A DNA stretch of 52,877 nucleotides. Origin: Methanobacteriota archaeon. GTDB lineage: Archaea > Halobacteriota > Methanomicrobia > Methanomicrobiales > Methanoculleaceae. A program made the position numbers and the translations under genes. Positions 9,517 through 18,752 of this stretch are shown one piece after another (the first letter of the stretch is position 1; each line of letters starts with the position of its first letter). The DNA lies in NCBI GenBank assembly GCA_030446015.1, contig JASUSO010000004.1, forward strand, positions 1 to 52,877, in the 5' to 3' direction. Below the pieces are notes generated by a model. The model saw only the letters and a list, made by a program, of their open reading frames with translations. It had not been told where the DNA came from and did not search any database.

Positions 9517-9733
9517 CAACCCCTCTTTAGATCGGCGCCTGATAAGGAATGAGCATCTGCGTCCGGGGATGGTCACCAGGCGTTCCTGTGAACCCTATCC
9601 TCGCGGTAGCGGTCGGCCGGCGGAGGGCGGGTGGGGTACTCCCGTACGCTCCGCCGGGCAAGGATGGCTTTTGGGGCATCCATTGCGCCCCCTCTGACCC
9701 GTTCATGGCTTCAAACATTCACGAGAACCCTTT

Positions 9734-9749
9734 TTCGCGTTCTTCGTGG
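9734..9749 (+). repeat. dispersed short motif copy (TTCGCGTTCTTCGTGG)
   Basis: Matches the intergenic motif at 82-97 in 14 of 16 positions, and a reverse-oriented partial copy lies at 1-14. All copies are outside genes. Their function is unknown. Confidence 0.5.
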
Positions 9750-9760
9750 GCGATCAATCT

Positions 9761-10460
9761 TCAGGCACCCGGCACCGGCCTTCCCACCGGCATGAGGTAG
9801 AGCGGTGTCGTATTCTCCGGGAGCGCGAGGACCTTCCGGACCCCATCGTCGTCAAACGCCCCGACGACGACGGTGGCGAGGTTGATCGCCTCCGCCTGGA
9901 GGTAGACGTTCTCCGCGGCGTGTTCGGCCTCCATGTATACGAATTGCATCCCTCGTTCGCCGTATTTTGCGTTCGTTCGCTCGGGGACCGCGGCGATGAC
10001 GAGCGTTGCCGGGGCGGTGGCAACAGTGGTCTGGTTGACGGCCGTCGCCTGCAGGGTGGCCCGCACGTCTCCCCCGGCGACCTGGACAAGTTGGTGTTCT
10101 CCCGGCCGGTAGTGGTAGACCCCCGGCTCAAGGCCCGTGACGCTGCCGGCGACGAGGTAGACCTCCAGGGGGTAGAGGGCTCCTGCGGAAGGGGCGGTGC
10201 GATGACCCCGGTCGTCCGTGACCCCCTGCGCCGCCCAGAGGATCTGCCCGACGTCGGCCAGCGTCAGCGGCGCTTCAGCATAGGCCCGGATCGACCGCCG
10301 CGCCGCGAGCGCCTCCTCGACGGAGACGTCGCCTGTTGTGCGGGGCTCCGGGAGGGTGATGGTGCCTTCCGGGGATGGTGCCGGCGCACCCGGCGGCGAG
10401 CGCCGCTACCGCCAGCATTGCCACGGCGACGATAATGATGCGGTAGTTTTTCCAATCCAT
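9761..10460 (-). pseudogene. SagB/ThcOx-type nitroreductase-fold lipoprotein, frameshifted
   Basis: Read from 10460, the first 27 codons give a lipoprotein signal peptide (MDWKNYRIIIVAVAML, then the lipobox LAAGC). The frame then derails. One base would have to be removed near 10388-10396 (GCGCCGGC) to continue into a clear SagB-type oxidoreductase: EEALAARRSIRAYAEAPLTL, VGQILWAAQG, APSAGALYPLEVYLV and so on to VGRPVPGA. Family members are FMN-dependent oxidoreductases. With the shift repaired the protein would be about 232 residues and full-length for a SagB domain. The downstream frame has no ATG; its first GTG is at 10066, inside the domain. Either a real disruption or a sequence error. 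Confidence 0.8.
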
Positions 10461-10509
10461 GGTTTCCGCTTCTCTCCCTGGTCAAAAGAACCTATCGAAA
10501 CGCTCCGAC

Positions 10510-12021
10510 CTACCGTTTCTTCTTTTCCCGGCGGCTGCCGAGCGCCGAGAAGGGGAACTTCACGAAGTCCCGGAGTCCGCCCGCCGGGGAGAAGTTGCGC
10601 ATGTCCCGCCTGACCCCGGCGATGAGTTCGTCGACGACCTCCTGTTCCTTCGCCTCCCCCTCCTCCTGCACCATCGCCAGGCGGTGGAGGGAGTAGAGCC
10701 CGAGGATGAAGGCGAAGAGGAAGAAGAACTCCCACTGCTGGATGTCGAGCGTGACGAAGACGAGTTCCCGCACCGGGTCTTTCCAGATGAGCGTCCAGAT
10801 CAACTCCCTCTTGGCGAAGAAGTCCACGAAGAGCCCGCCGAGGATCGGGGCGACGCCGGCGGCGACTGAGTTCGCGAAGGTGCTTGCCGCGAGGTAACTG
10901 GTCGCCTGACCCTGCGGCGCCATCTTCAGGCTGATGTTTCCCGAGGCGAGCGAGACCCCGGCAAGCGAGATCCCCATCAGGATGTGGATGAGGACGAGCA
11001 GCGGGTAGGTCAGGATGTAGACGTCCGGGAGCGTGACGAACATCCACGCAAAGATCGCGAGCATGAACAGCGGTCCGCTCACGGCGAGGACCGACTTGTT
11101 GGAGTAGCGGTCGGAGACCCGGCCCCACGAGCGGTAGAAGATGATGTTCATGACCTGGCTGAGGACGCTGAGGGCGACGACGATCGAGACGTCAAGGCCG
11201 ATCCTCTGCAGCATGTAGACCGTGAAGAACGGCGACGCGAGGTTGACGGCGAAGTTCCACGACCCGAGGAAGACGATGAGGTTCTTGAAGTTCAGGTCCG
11301 CGAACGGCTTTTTGATCGCGGCGAGCAGGCCGTCTCCCCCGTCTCCGAGCGCCATCCGGGGCTCGGGCGTGCGGGCGAGGAACGTGATCCCGACGAGCCC
11401 GGCGATGAGCCCGAGGAGGAAGAGGACGGAGTAGCCGTAGGCGGCGAGATCGGGGAAGGCGAGCTCCCACGAGTCGATGAAGAACCCGGCGACGAGGCTG
11501 ACGACGAGCGCAAGCGCCGTCGAGAGGGTCAGCCGGTGGGAGAAGAACGCTCCGAGCCGGTCCTGCGGGATCAGGTCGCGCATCCAGGAGTTCCAACCAC
11601 AATGCGAGATCGCCGAGAACGATGAGTAGAGAGCAATCGCGGCGATGAGCGCGATCACCCCCTGCCCCGGCGAGAGGACGAAGGGTATCAGGATGATGGG
11701 TATCCAGCAGAGGCGTGCGGCGAGCGATGCCGCGACGACCACGAGCCTCCGTATCCTGATGCGGTCGACGACGTAGATCGCGGGTATCTGCAGGAGTTCC
11801 GCGAGCGGCGGGATGGCCGCGAGCAGGCCGATGACGGTGTTCGACGCCCCGAGCTGCAGGGCGAAGGCTACGAGGAAGATGCCGCCGGTCAGCGTCACCA
11901 TCGCCTGGGTGGCAAGGCCGTCGCGGATGACGAGTCTTAAGCCGTGCTCGACCTCTTCTGCCGTCAGGCACTCTTTTGCCTCGAAGACCGCGCGCTGTCT
12001 GCGTCCTCTTCGTATGCTCAC
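10510..12021 (-). CDS. MFS family transporter
   Basis: A 503-residue major facilitator superfamily protein in the cytoplasmic membrane with about 11-12 hydrophobic helices. The cytoplasmic loop ADLNFKNLIVFLG separates the two halves. The substrate cannot be read from sequence. There is a cytoplasmic N-terminal segment (SIRRGRRQRAVFEAKECL) and a basic C-terminal tail (SRREKKKR). The GTG start at 12021 is chosen because a GAGGAG ribosome site lies 9 bases upstream; the frame can be extended to a TTG at 12087 with poor support. The neighbouring SagB-like gene lies downstream on the same strand after 49 bases. Confidence 0.88.
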   Translation of the reverse strand: MSIRRGRRQRAVFEAKECLTAEEVEHGLRLVIRDGLATQAMVTLTGGIFLVAFALQLGASNTVIGLLAAIPPLAELLQIPAIYVVDRIRIRRLVVVAASLAARLCWIPIILIPFVLSPGQGVIALIAAIALYSSFSAISHCGWNSWMRDLIPQDRLGAFFSHRLTLSTALALVVSLVAGFFIDSWELAFPDLAAYGYSVLFLLGLIAGLVGITFLARTPEPRMALGDGGDGLLAAIKKPFADLNFKNLIVFLGSWNFAVNLASPFFTVYMLQRIGLDVSIVVALSVLSQVMNIIFYRSWGRVSDRYSNKSVLAVSGPLFMLAIFAWMFVTLPDVYILTYPLLVLIHILMGISLAGVSLASGNISLKMAPQGQATSYLAASTFANSVAAGVAPILGGLFVDFFAKRELIWTLIWKDPVRELVFVTLDIQQWEFFFLFAFILGLYSLHRLAMVQEEGEAKEQEVVDELIAGVRRDMRNFSPAGGLRDFVKFPFSALGSRREKKKR

Positions 12022-12186
12022 GGGATCGATCTCCTCGACGAATCGTCCGCCATGAGATCCATTGCGGTGGGCGATTCTTCGAGCCAAACCATATAAAAAT
12101 AGAATTATATTAATCTGTTTGAATAAATCGGACGGCCCTCCGGCAGCGGCAAGGTCGGTATGCCTCTTACGGGAGTCCGTCGCCCT

Positions 12187-12330
12187 TCAACTCCCCGGCG
12201 ACCATGGCGTCCTGAAGTCGGGGCAGAGGGTCAGTCCGCCGTCGACGTAGATCGTCTGCGCGGTGATGTACGCAGCCTCGTCCAAGGCGAAGAATGCGAA
12301 GACTGCGGCGATCTCCTCGGGCTCCTTGGC
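12187..12330 (-). pseudogene. C-terminal remnant of a short-chain dehydrogenase (SDR)
   Basis: The last 47 residues of an SDR oxidoreductase are preserved: KEPEEIAAVFAFFALDEAA, then YITAQTIYVDGGLTLCPDFR and the family-like ending TPWS. This C-terminal block resembles glucose-1-dehydrogenase-like SDRs. The Rossmann motif and the YxxxK catalytic site are missing because the gene begins abruptly at the junction with an HTH fragment near 12328. It is not expected to be functional. Confidence 0.75.
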
Positions 12331-12526
12331 GCGCGAGGGTGTAGAGTTTCGCCGTCGCACCCCTGCGCACCTCGGCCTGGCCTGCGGCATGGAGCATGCT
12401 CATGTACTTCGCCGCCACGTTCCTGCCGATGCCGAGTTTCCGGGATCTCTCAAAGATGCTGAACTCGTGAGACTCCTGAAGGAGGAGTTTCTTGATCTCT
12501 TCGATCTCCACTATCTCGCTCGTCAT
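12328..12526 (-). pseudogene. N-terminal fragment of an HTH sensory regulator
   Basis: About 66 residues look like the N-terminal helix-turn-helix of methanogen PAS-type regulators: EIEEIKKLLLQESHEFSIFE, then RSRKLGIGRNVAAKYMSML and ATAKLYTLAR. The coding similarity stops at about 12328, where the SDR remnant begins in another frame. Translation from the ATG at 12526 would run on out of frame to 12167, giving a 119-residue chimera. This is a deletion or recombination join between two unrelated genes. Confidence 0.7.
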
Positions 12527-12978
12527 GCAGATCGCGCCACCTCTGTACCTTCTCCGCTGCCATAGGCGTTCATTTATGATGCCCGATCACCGTAATTGTT
12601 GATATCTCCCTTCCCGGAGAACCGGGGTGTGTGTGAAAAAATGTGAATTGTTCTGTTAAAAGTCGAAATTCGTTTCAAGATGCTGAATTTTGTTTCACAA
12701 TATTTATCCTTAGATTGAGGAAATACGTATGGAACATGTACATGCATATATGCGTGCATGTTCGCGGGGCGAATCACTTACCCGGTGTTCTCCCCGATAT
12801 CCCGTGAAACCCGGTCAGGTCCTCCGCACCACCACCCAAGACCCACCGGCGGCAGAGCACACTCGAATCATCATACACACAGGTGGCAGAGAGTCCCTTT
12901 CCCGTTGCCGCACGAGCTCTACCTGACCTCTTCTGCCTGAAGGCGGAAGGATCGCCCCCGGGATGACCGATAAAGGGG
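12527..12978. promoter_or_regulatory. AT-rich promoter and long leader upstream of the MCP gene
   Basis: No gene is visible. Two 13-bp direct repeats 20 bp apart (12665-12677 and 12685-12697, consensus GAAwTTyGTTTCA) sit just before a TATA-like box (ATATTTATCC, 12700-12709). A degenerate third copy may begin at 12645. A 7-bp inverted repeat ACATGCA/TGCATGT lies near 12738-12760. Transcription from this TATA would give a leader of about 240 bases before the MCP start. Confidence 0.5.
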
Positions 12979-14226
12979 ATGAACGACGTGGAGAGGATAC
13001 CAGAACCTTCAGATGGCAATATGTTCAATGCCAGTAACGATTGTGGAATAAGCGCTGACTTCATACGGCTGCTCAAAGACGCCGCCGACGGGAGGTTTGA
13101 GCCTGAAAAACTCCCGGCCGGGCTTAATGACAGCGGTGTGGCGGAGATCCTCGCAAAGATTGCCGATGCCCGGACGGCAGTCAAGAAGAATCCCCTGCCC
13201 ATGGTCATCACCGACCCCCGCCTCAACATCATCGATCCCAACGACGCGGCGCTCGAGATCTTTGGGTGGAGCCGCGAAGAGGCCCTGCGCCTGAACATCA
13301 AAGACATTGATGTCCTCGACCTGAAAGGCGAAAGTATCGTCGTCGCCGTGCATGAGAAACGCTCCATATCCAACGAGATGACGATCCGGTGCCCGAAGGG
13401 CACCCTGGTTCTCAAGTCATGGGGCATTCCTCTGCTTGATCCCGCCGGCAATGTTCGGGGAGTGCAGATGGAGTTTGTGGACGTCACCGCAGAGAAGAAC
13501 GCGGCTGCGGACACGGCTGCCTGGTACGAGTCGATCCTGGACGCGGTGCCGTTCCCGATCACGGTCACGGACCTCGACATGAACTGGACGTTCGTCAACA
13601 GAGCCGTGGAGAACTTCCTCGGGCGGACAAGGGCGGAGATCATGGGCCACCAGTGCAGCGAGTGGCAGGCAAACATCTGCAAGACCCCGAACTGCGGCAT
13701 CGCCTGCCTCCGGCGCGGGCAGCACCAGACGTTCTTCGAGCAGAACGGCGGCAACTTCCAGGTCGACGTCTCCTACATCAAGAATGCCCGGGGCGAGAAC
13801 GTCGGCCACGTCGAGGTCGTGCAGGATATCTCGGTCATGGTCAAAGCCTCCAGGTACATGGAGGGCGAAGTTCAGCGTCTTGCCGGCAACCTGAGCCGGC
13901 TTGCGGCGGGGAACCTGGTGTTTGACACCAATATCGCTCCTGCGGACCGGTATACCGAAGAAGTCCGGCGGAACTTCGTCAAGATCATGGAGAGTCTCGC
14001 GAAGGTCCGCGAAAACGTGGGTGCGATGCTCGAAGATGCCGGGCTGCTGGCGCGGGCAGCGCAGGACGGGCGGCTGCAGGTCCGGGCCGACGCCACGCGC
14101 ATGAGGGTGAGTTCCGCGCAATCATCGAGGACCTCAACGCCACGCTGGACGCGGTCGTCACGCCGCTCACCGAGGCGAACCATGTCCTGCAACGGATGGC
14201 CGTCAACGACCACACGACGCGGATGA
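12979..14226 (+). CDS. methyl-accepting chemotaxis protein, N-terminal part (PAS-PAS-HAMP), frameshifted
   Basis: The sensor part of a cytoplasmic chemoreceptor; no membrane helix is present. PAS 1 spans about residues 72-170 ([20 protein letters not shown]) and PAS 2 about 183-285. PAS 2 carries the cysteine set CX7CX4CX3C at 226, 234, 239 and 243. A HAMP-like helical region follows. True coding ends at 14100: the expected [17 protein letters not shown] is read only if one base is restored before ATGAGG, so the last 42 codons of this frame are nonsense. The ATG at 12979 sits directly on the purine-rich AAAGGGG; a GTG at 12988 is better spaced. CheW follows the second part. Confidence 0.85.
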   Translation: MNDVERIPEPSDGNMFNASNDCGISADFIRLLKDAADGRFEPEKLPAGLNDSGVAEILAKIADARTAVKKNPLPMVITDPRLNIIDPNDAALEIFGWSREEALRLNIKDIDVLDLKGESIVVAVHEKRSISNEMTIRCPKGTLVLKSWGIPLLDPAGNVRGVQMEFVDVTAEKNAAADTAAWYESILDAVPFPITVTDLDMNWTFVNRAVENFLGRTRAEIMGHQCSEWQANICKTPNCGIACLRRGQHQTFFEQNGGNFQVDVSYIKNARGENVGHVEVVQDISVMVKASRYMEGEVQRLAGNLSRLAAGNLVFDTNIAPADRYTEEVRRNFVKIMESLAKVRENVGAMLEDAGLLARAAQDGRLQVRADATRMRVSSAQSSRTSTPRWTRSSRRSPRRTMSCNGWPSTTTRRG

Positions 14227-15494
14227 CCGGGCAGTACCAGGGCACCTATGGTGAGGTTGCAACGGCCATCAATCTGGTCGAGGACCGGTTCAACCGCGTC
14301 GCCGACGTCTTCGAACGGATCAGTCATGGTGACTTCTCCGACCGCGAAGCGCTTGCGAAACTTGGCCGCCGTTCTGAGCAGGATCGGCTTACCCCGGCCG
14401 GTCTGCGCACGTTAGAGGCACTTCAGGCCCTGGCTACCGATACTGAGATGCTGAACCGTGCGGCCCGGAACGGGCAGCTCGGCGTGCGTGCCGATGCAGC
14501 GAAGCACGAAGGGGAGTACCGCAAGATCGTGGAGGGGATTAACGAGACTCTGGATACCGTTGTCGTCCCCTTCAGGATGGTAAAAGAGGCTATCGTCCAG
14601 CTCGAGAGCAGCACGCAGGAGACGAGCAGGAGTTCCGACGAGATCGCAAAGGCGGCCGAACAGGTGGCGGTGACGAGCCAGAAGTGTGCCGACCTCGCAA
14701 AGCAGGTACTCAATCAGATCGAGGGCGTCGAGAGCCAGATGGCGGATCTCTCCGCCTCCAACGAAGAGATTGCCGGCACGGTGCAGGAAGTGCTCTCTGT
14801 GAGCAACGAGACGGCCCGGATCGGAAGAGATGGTCTGGAGCTCGGGGAGTCCGCCAAACAGAAGATGGCTGTCGTCGAGGACATCTCCCGGCAGAGCATG
14901 GAAGAGATCGTCAAGCTCAACGGACAGATGGCCGAGATCGGCAAGATCGTGAAGCTCATCAACGACATCGCCAACCAGACCAACCTCCTCGCGCTCAACG
15001 CCGCGATCGAGGCCGCACGGGCCGGAGAGCACGGCCGCGGGTTCGCGGTCGTTGCCGGGGAGATCAGGAACCTTGCCGGGGAGTCCAAAAAGGCGAGCCA
15101 CAACATCGAAGACCTCATCGCCTCGATCGTTGCGAACAGCAACAGAACCGCAACGAATATGGAGCAGGTCTACGCGGAGATCGAGGAAGGCGTCGAGAGC
15201 GTCAACCGCACGATCGCCGAATTGAAGAAGATCGTCTCCGGGGCGGAGACGGTCAGCGGCGATGTGGGTGAGATTGCCCGGGCTATCGAGAGCCAGGCGA
15301 ACGTCGCGAATCGCGTCGTCGAGGCGATGGGCGAAGGAACCCGTCTGACCAAGGCGACCCAGGCGCAGGTGGAGAACCTGGCGTCTCTCTCGGAAGAGAC
15401 GAGCGCTTCGACCGAGGAGATCGGGAGCGCCGCGCACGAACTCAACACCATGGCAGGCGACCTCAAGGCGACCATGCAGCGGTTCTCCTTCTAG
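14196..15494 (+). CDS. methyl-accepting chemotaxis protein, C-terminal part (HAMP repeats and signalling domain)
   Basis: The continuation of the receptor in the next frame, open from 14100 with no start codon; the first ATG is at 14196. Further HAMP-like repeats are visible; [20 protein letters not shown] mirrors the broken segment upstream. The long coiled-coil signalling domain follows, with the highly conserved hairpin tip that contacts CheA/CheW ([20 protein letters not shown], then [17 protein letters not shown]). Joined with the first part the protein would be about 838 residues. The protein ends 14 bases before cheW, so the pair is one transcript. Confidence 0.88.
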   Translation: MAVNDHTTRMTGQYQGTYGEVATAINLVEDRFNRVADVFERISHGDFSDREALAKLGRRSEQDRLTPAGLRTLEALQALATDTEMLNRAARNGQLGVRADAAKHEGEYRKIVEGINETLDTVVVPFRMVKEAIVQLESSTQETSRSSDEIAKAAEQVAVTSQKCADLAKQVLNQIEGVESQMADLSASNEEIAGTVQEVLSVSNETARIGRDGLELGESAKQKMAVVEDISRQSMEEIVKLNGQMAEIGKIVKLINDIANQTNLLALNAAIEAARAGEHGRGFAVVAGEIRNLAGESKKASHNIEDLIASIVANSNRTATNMEQVYAEIEEGVESVNRTIAELKKIVSGAETVSGDVGEIARAIESQANVANRVVEAMGEGTRLTKATQAQVENLASLSEETSASTEEIGSAAHELNTMAGDLKATMQRFSF

Positions 15495-15508
15495 GGCAGG
15501 GTGGGAGA

Positions 15509-15991
15509 ATGGCAACCATCGGTGTTGTTGAGTTCCAGGTCGGGGGGTCGCTGTATGCCCTCGACATCCACCTTGCGCAGGAGATCGTCGAGATGATGCC
15601 GATCACGCCGGTGCCGAGGGCACCACCCTACCTCGAAGGGATCATGAACCTCCGGGGCGAGATCACCAACATCATCAACCTCAATCAACTGCTGGGCCTC
15701 TCCGGCGAAGGGGAGACCGAGAACCAGAAGATCATCGTTCTGGCCCCCGAGGCCTCCGGCGGTTCGAAGATCGGGATCGTCGTCGACGACGTCCATAGTG
15801 TCATCCAGGTCGCGGAGACGGACGTCGAACGGCTGGACGCCGCCATATCGAGCCAGGCCTACATGAAGGGCGTCATCAAGCTGCAGGGCAGTGACGGGCT
15901 TGACCGGGAGAAGAAGGGCGATAGAGACCTCGTCATCTGGATAGATATTCAGAAGATCATCGGGGATCTGGTGAACGACAGGAATGCGTGA
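15509..15991 (+). CDS. cheW: chemotaxis coupling protein CheW
   Basis: A 160-residue CheW-domain protein that couples chemoreceptors to the kinase CheA. The typical order is visible: VVEFQVGGSLYALDIHLAQE, then PPYLEGIMNLRGEI and GIVVDDVHSVIQV. The gap to the MCP gene is 14 bases, with a ribosome site in GGTGGGAG. No CheA, CheY, CheB or CheR gene is in the window, so this pair must work with proteins encoded elsewhere. A conserved-looking acidic insertion (GLDREKKGDRD) precedes the final helix. Confidence 0.94.
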   Translation: MATIGVVEFQVGGSLYALDIHLAQEIVEMMPITPVPRAPPYLEGIMNLRGEITNIINLNQLLGLSGEGETENQKIIVLAPEASGGSKIGIVVDDVHSVIQVAETDVERLDAAISSQAYMKGVIKLQGSDGLDREKKGDRDLVIWIDIQKIIGDLVNDRNA

Positions 15992-16095
15992 CAAAAAGGG
16001 GTGGGGCCGGTCCTCCTCCTCATCCGGGGGCATGAGACAGCCCTGAGCCCTGCGGTGCCTCCCGTCAGATCCTTCTGGTGACAGAACTACCTCAG

Positions 16096-16102
16096 TTTTT
16101 TT
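16096..16102 (+). terminator. T-run after cheW
   Basis: A run of seven T lies about 105 bases after the cheW stop, in the gap between the convergent cheW and the oxidoreductase beta gene. Archaeal transcription commonly ends at such U-runs. Confidence 0.4.
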
Positions 16103-16120
16103 AGCGAAATACCGGGTCTT

Positions 16121-17005
16121 TCACCGCCGTTCCTCAAGTATCCTTCGGATGAGTTCTCTCCTATCTGGCCTCCCGGCGGTGAGCGCCTGAAAATGCTCCT
16201 CGTAAATGGGTTTTTTCACCGAGTAAAACGTTCCGAGCGCGATCGGCGCCTCCCGGTCGTAGTCCCACTCCCGGATCTTTGCAAGAGCGCTCTCGAATCT
16301 TCCGGTATCGACCTCGCCCTCGTTCATCTCGTAGGCATGCTTGTTGTAGTAGTCGGTCAGGTTGAAGTAGGTCGCGCAGATCTGGAGGACGTCGACGAAC
16401 GAGAACCCCCGGTGCATGATCGCCTCTTTGAAGAGGCCTTTTAAGTGCTGGACCTTCTTTGTGTAGCCACGCGCGATGTGGGTCGCCCCGGCGGCGAGCA
16501 TGACTTCGAGCGGGTTTAAGGGATGTTCCGTGATCCCGCCGGGGGTGGAGCGGCCGCGGAAGCCGGTGGGCGACGTTGGGGTGTACTGCCCCGTCGTCAG
16601 CCCGTAGACCCGGTTGTTGTGGACGACGACCGTGATGTCGCTGTTTCGTTTTGCTGCGAAGATGAGGTGGTCGAGCCCCTCGGCGTAGATGTCCCCGTCC
16701 CCGACGTGGCAGATGACTTTTACGTCCGGATTTGCGAGGCGTATCCCGGTCGCCGCCGGGACCGAGCGGCCGTGGATGCCGTAGAAACTGTTGACGTTCA
16801 GGTAATCGACCAGTTTGCCGTGGCACCCGATCCCGCCGAGGAGGACGAAGTTCTCGAGGGGTATCCCCTCCTCCTCCGAGAGTTCGGTGATGGCCGACTT
16901 CATCATGTGCTCTATCGAGAAGTTGCCGCACCCGGGGCACCAGGTGTTCTGGACCGGGGTGATGAGTTCCCCTGCCGTCTTTCCGGCGGGCTGTTTTGGA
17001 TTCAT
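16121..17005 (-). CDS. 2-oxoacid:ferredoxin oxidoreductase, beta subunit
   Basis: The thiamine-diphosphate-binding beta subunit (294 residues) of a 2-oxoacid:acceptor oxidoreductase, which decarboxylates a 2-oxoacid to an acyl-CoA and reduces ferredoxin. Visible features are the Fe-S/TPP-region cysteines in WCPGCGNFS (C23, C26), GGIGCHGKL, and the TPP motif VGDGDIYAEGLDH continuing to NNRVYGLTTGQ. The start overlaps the alpha-subunit stop by 4 bases (ATGA), so the two are translationally coupled. Substrate (2-oxoglutarate, pyruvate or branched-chain) is not certain from sequence; KorB is the most likely name. Confidence 0.9.
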   Translation of the reverse strand: MNPKQPAGKTAGELITPVQNTWCPGCGNFSIEHMMKSAITELSEEEGIPLENFVLLGGIGCHGKLVDYLNVNSFYGIHGRSVPAATGIRLANPDVKVICHVGDGDIYAEGLDHLIFAAKRNSDITVVVHNNRVYGLTTGQYTPTSPTGFRGRSTPGGITEHPLNPLEVMLAAGATHIARGYTKKVQHLKGLFKEAIMHRGFSFVDVLQICATYFNLTDYYNKHAYEMNEGEVDTGRFESALAKIREWDYDREAPIALGTFYSVKKPIYEEHFQALTAGRPDRRELIRRILEERR

Positions 17006-18660
17006 GCAAAGACCTCCGCGAGGCGCGCCTCGAGTTCGTCGACCGCAAACGGCCGCCCGTCGTACTTCAGGACCGATCTTCCCGGGTCGAACCCCTGTTG
17101 CCGGAGTAATCGGGCGAGCTGACCGGTGGCGTTGTTCTCGACGCAGGCGACCTTCCCTGCCCCGATCATCGCCTCCTTCCAAGCGCGGGCGGGGAACGGG
17201 GCAAGCACGAGCGGCTGGACGACCCGTGCGCCGAACTTCTCGGCGGCCTCGATGCACGCCCACTTCTCCGATCCCCAACAGATGAGCGTCTTTCCGGCGT
17301 CGCGTGTGCCGTAGGTCTTTACGACCGGATAGGTGGCGAGTTCTGCCGAGAGGCTTTCGCCCTTCTTGAGCATCTTCTCCCGCAGTCTCCGTGTCTTCTC
17401 GGGTGCTTCCGTGGTGAACCCGGCCTCGTCGTGGGCGTAACTGTTCACCTTGATGACCGCCCCCTCCCGTCCCGGGAAGGCAAGCGGCGATACACCGTCC
17501 TTTGTCAGTGCATAACGGTTGTATTCTCCATTCCCGTCCCAGAGCAAGGGTTCCTGGTCCGTGTGCGGGGTGACGGCATCGATATCAAAGGAGAAGGCGC
17601 CTTCCGCGAGCGTCTTGTCGGTCAGGATGATAGAAGGCACCTGGTATCTCCATGAGAGCATCAGGGCGGTCGCCGACCAGGTGAAGGCCTCTTCAAGGTC
17701 GCCCGGAGCGACGACGAGCCGGGGAAACTCGCCCTGGCCTGCGTTCAGGACAAAGTGGAGCTCGGTCTGGGCGGTGTAGGTGGGGAGACCTGTGCTCGGG
17801 CCGGGCCGCTGCCCCATCACGATCGTCACCGGGAGCTCCGCCATCCCGGCAAGGGAGAGCCCCTCGGTCATCAGGCAGAACCCGCCGCCCGAGGTTCCGA
17901 CCGCCGCCTTCTTCCCGGCGTAGGCGAGCCCGAGCGCCATCAGGATGACGCCGATCTCGTTTTCCGGGTGGAATACCCCGATCGAGAGGTCTTCGGCACG
18001 GTTCGCGAGGAAGTGGAGGAGGTTCGACGTCGGGGTCATCGGGTAGGCGACGTAGGCGTCCAGCCCACCGTGGACGAGCCCGAGCCCCGTGACCTCGTTG
18101 CCTGTCAGGACCGGGAGCGCCCGGGAGCCGAGTGGTTTGACAGAGAAGACGGTTTCCACGGCGTCGTAGCCCCGGTCGGCGACCCGGAGGTTCGCCTCCA
18201 GGTGCTTTGCCGGGACGCTTTCGCGGAGGACGTCCTCGAGCACCTCCCGCCCGATCCCCGCGACCCGGGCAAGCGCCCCGAGCATTGCGGAGTTCTTGGT
18301 GATCGGGGGTGCTTTCTCCTCTTTGACGATATCGTCGAGCGGGAGGCCGTAGCCCTCGCCCTTCACCACCGCTGAAGCGTCATAAACGACCGTCGTGCCG
18401 TCGTGAATGCTCTCGCGGTGGTTGTCGATGCTGTTCTGGTCGAAGGCGAGGAGGACGTCGACCGGGGTGCGGTGTGCCCCGATCGCTCTCTCCGCTGCCC
18501 GGATGACCGCGAAGTTGTGCCCGCCCCGGATGAGCGAGGGATAATCGAGGTACATGTAGGTGCGGTAGCCGAGACGGGAGAAGAGGCCGGCGATGGAGAG
18601 ACCCGCCGTGTTGATCCCCTCCCCCGCCTTCCCGCCGATCAGTACGGAGTATTCGGCCAT
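17002..18660 (-). CDS. 2-oxoacid:ferredoxin oxidoreductase, fused gamma-alpha subunit
   Basis: A 552-residue subunit in which the gamma domain (residues about 1-185, starting SVLIGGKAGEGINTAG) is fused ahead of the alpha domain (about 195-552). This two-gene arrangement resembles KorAB and the Sulfolobus-type enzyme. The signature after the linker reads YPMTPTSN instead of the usual YPITP. Other family segments are HPENEIGVILMALGLAYAGK and GTSGGGFCLMTEGLSLAGM. ATG 18660 is chosen; the longer frame upstream overlaps the neighbouring gene. No ferredoxin-domain subunit is adjacent, so electrons probably go to free ferredoxin. Confidence 0.9.
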   Translation of the reverse strand: MAEYSVLIGGKAGEGINTAGLSIAGLFSRLGYRTYMYLDYPSLIRGGHNFAVIRAAERAIGAHRTPVDVLLAFDQNSIDNHRESIHDGTTVVYDASAVVKGEGYGLPLDDIVKEEKAPPITKNSAMLGALARVAGIGREVLEDVLRESVPAKHLEANLRVADRGYDAVETVFSVKPLGSRALPVLTGNEVTGLGLVHGGLDAYVAYPMTPTSNLLHFLANRAEDLSIGVFHPENEIGVILMALGLAYAGKKAAVGTSGGGFCLMTEGLSLAGMAELPVTIVMGQRPGPSTGLPTYTAQTELHFVLNAGQGEFPRLVVAPGDLEEAFTWSATALMLSWRYQVPSIILTDKTLAEGAFSFDIDAVTPHTDQEPLLWDGNGEYNRYALTKDGVSPLAFPGREGAVIKVNSYAHDEAGFTTEAPEKTRRLREKMLKKGESLSAELATYPVVKTYGTRDAGKTLICWGSEKWACIEAAEKFGARVVQPLVLAPFPARAWKEAMIGAGKVACVENNATGQLARLLRQQGFDPGRSVLKYDGRPFAVDELEARLAEVFA

Positions 18661-18752
18661 GGTGATCAGACGTTGCGTGGATTGGCGGCGGGTAAATAGG
18701 TTGTGTTCCGGGGAGGATGCGGCCCTGTGCGAGACGTCAGCACCCGGGTCTC

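Noticed and set aside
12574-12777. Small open frame on the minus strand in the AT-rich region before the MCP gene
   Set aside because: Composition follows the repetitive CATG-rich DNA; the region fits promoter DNA better.
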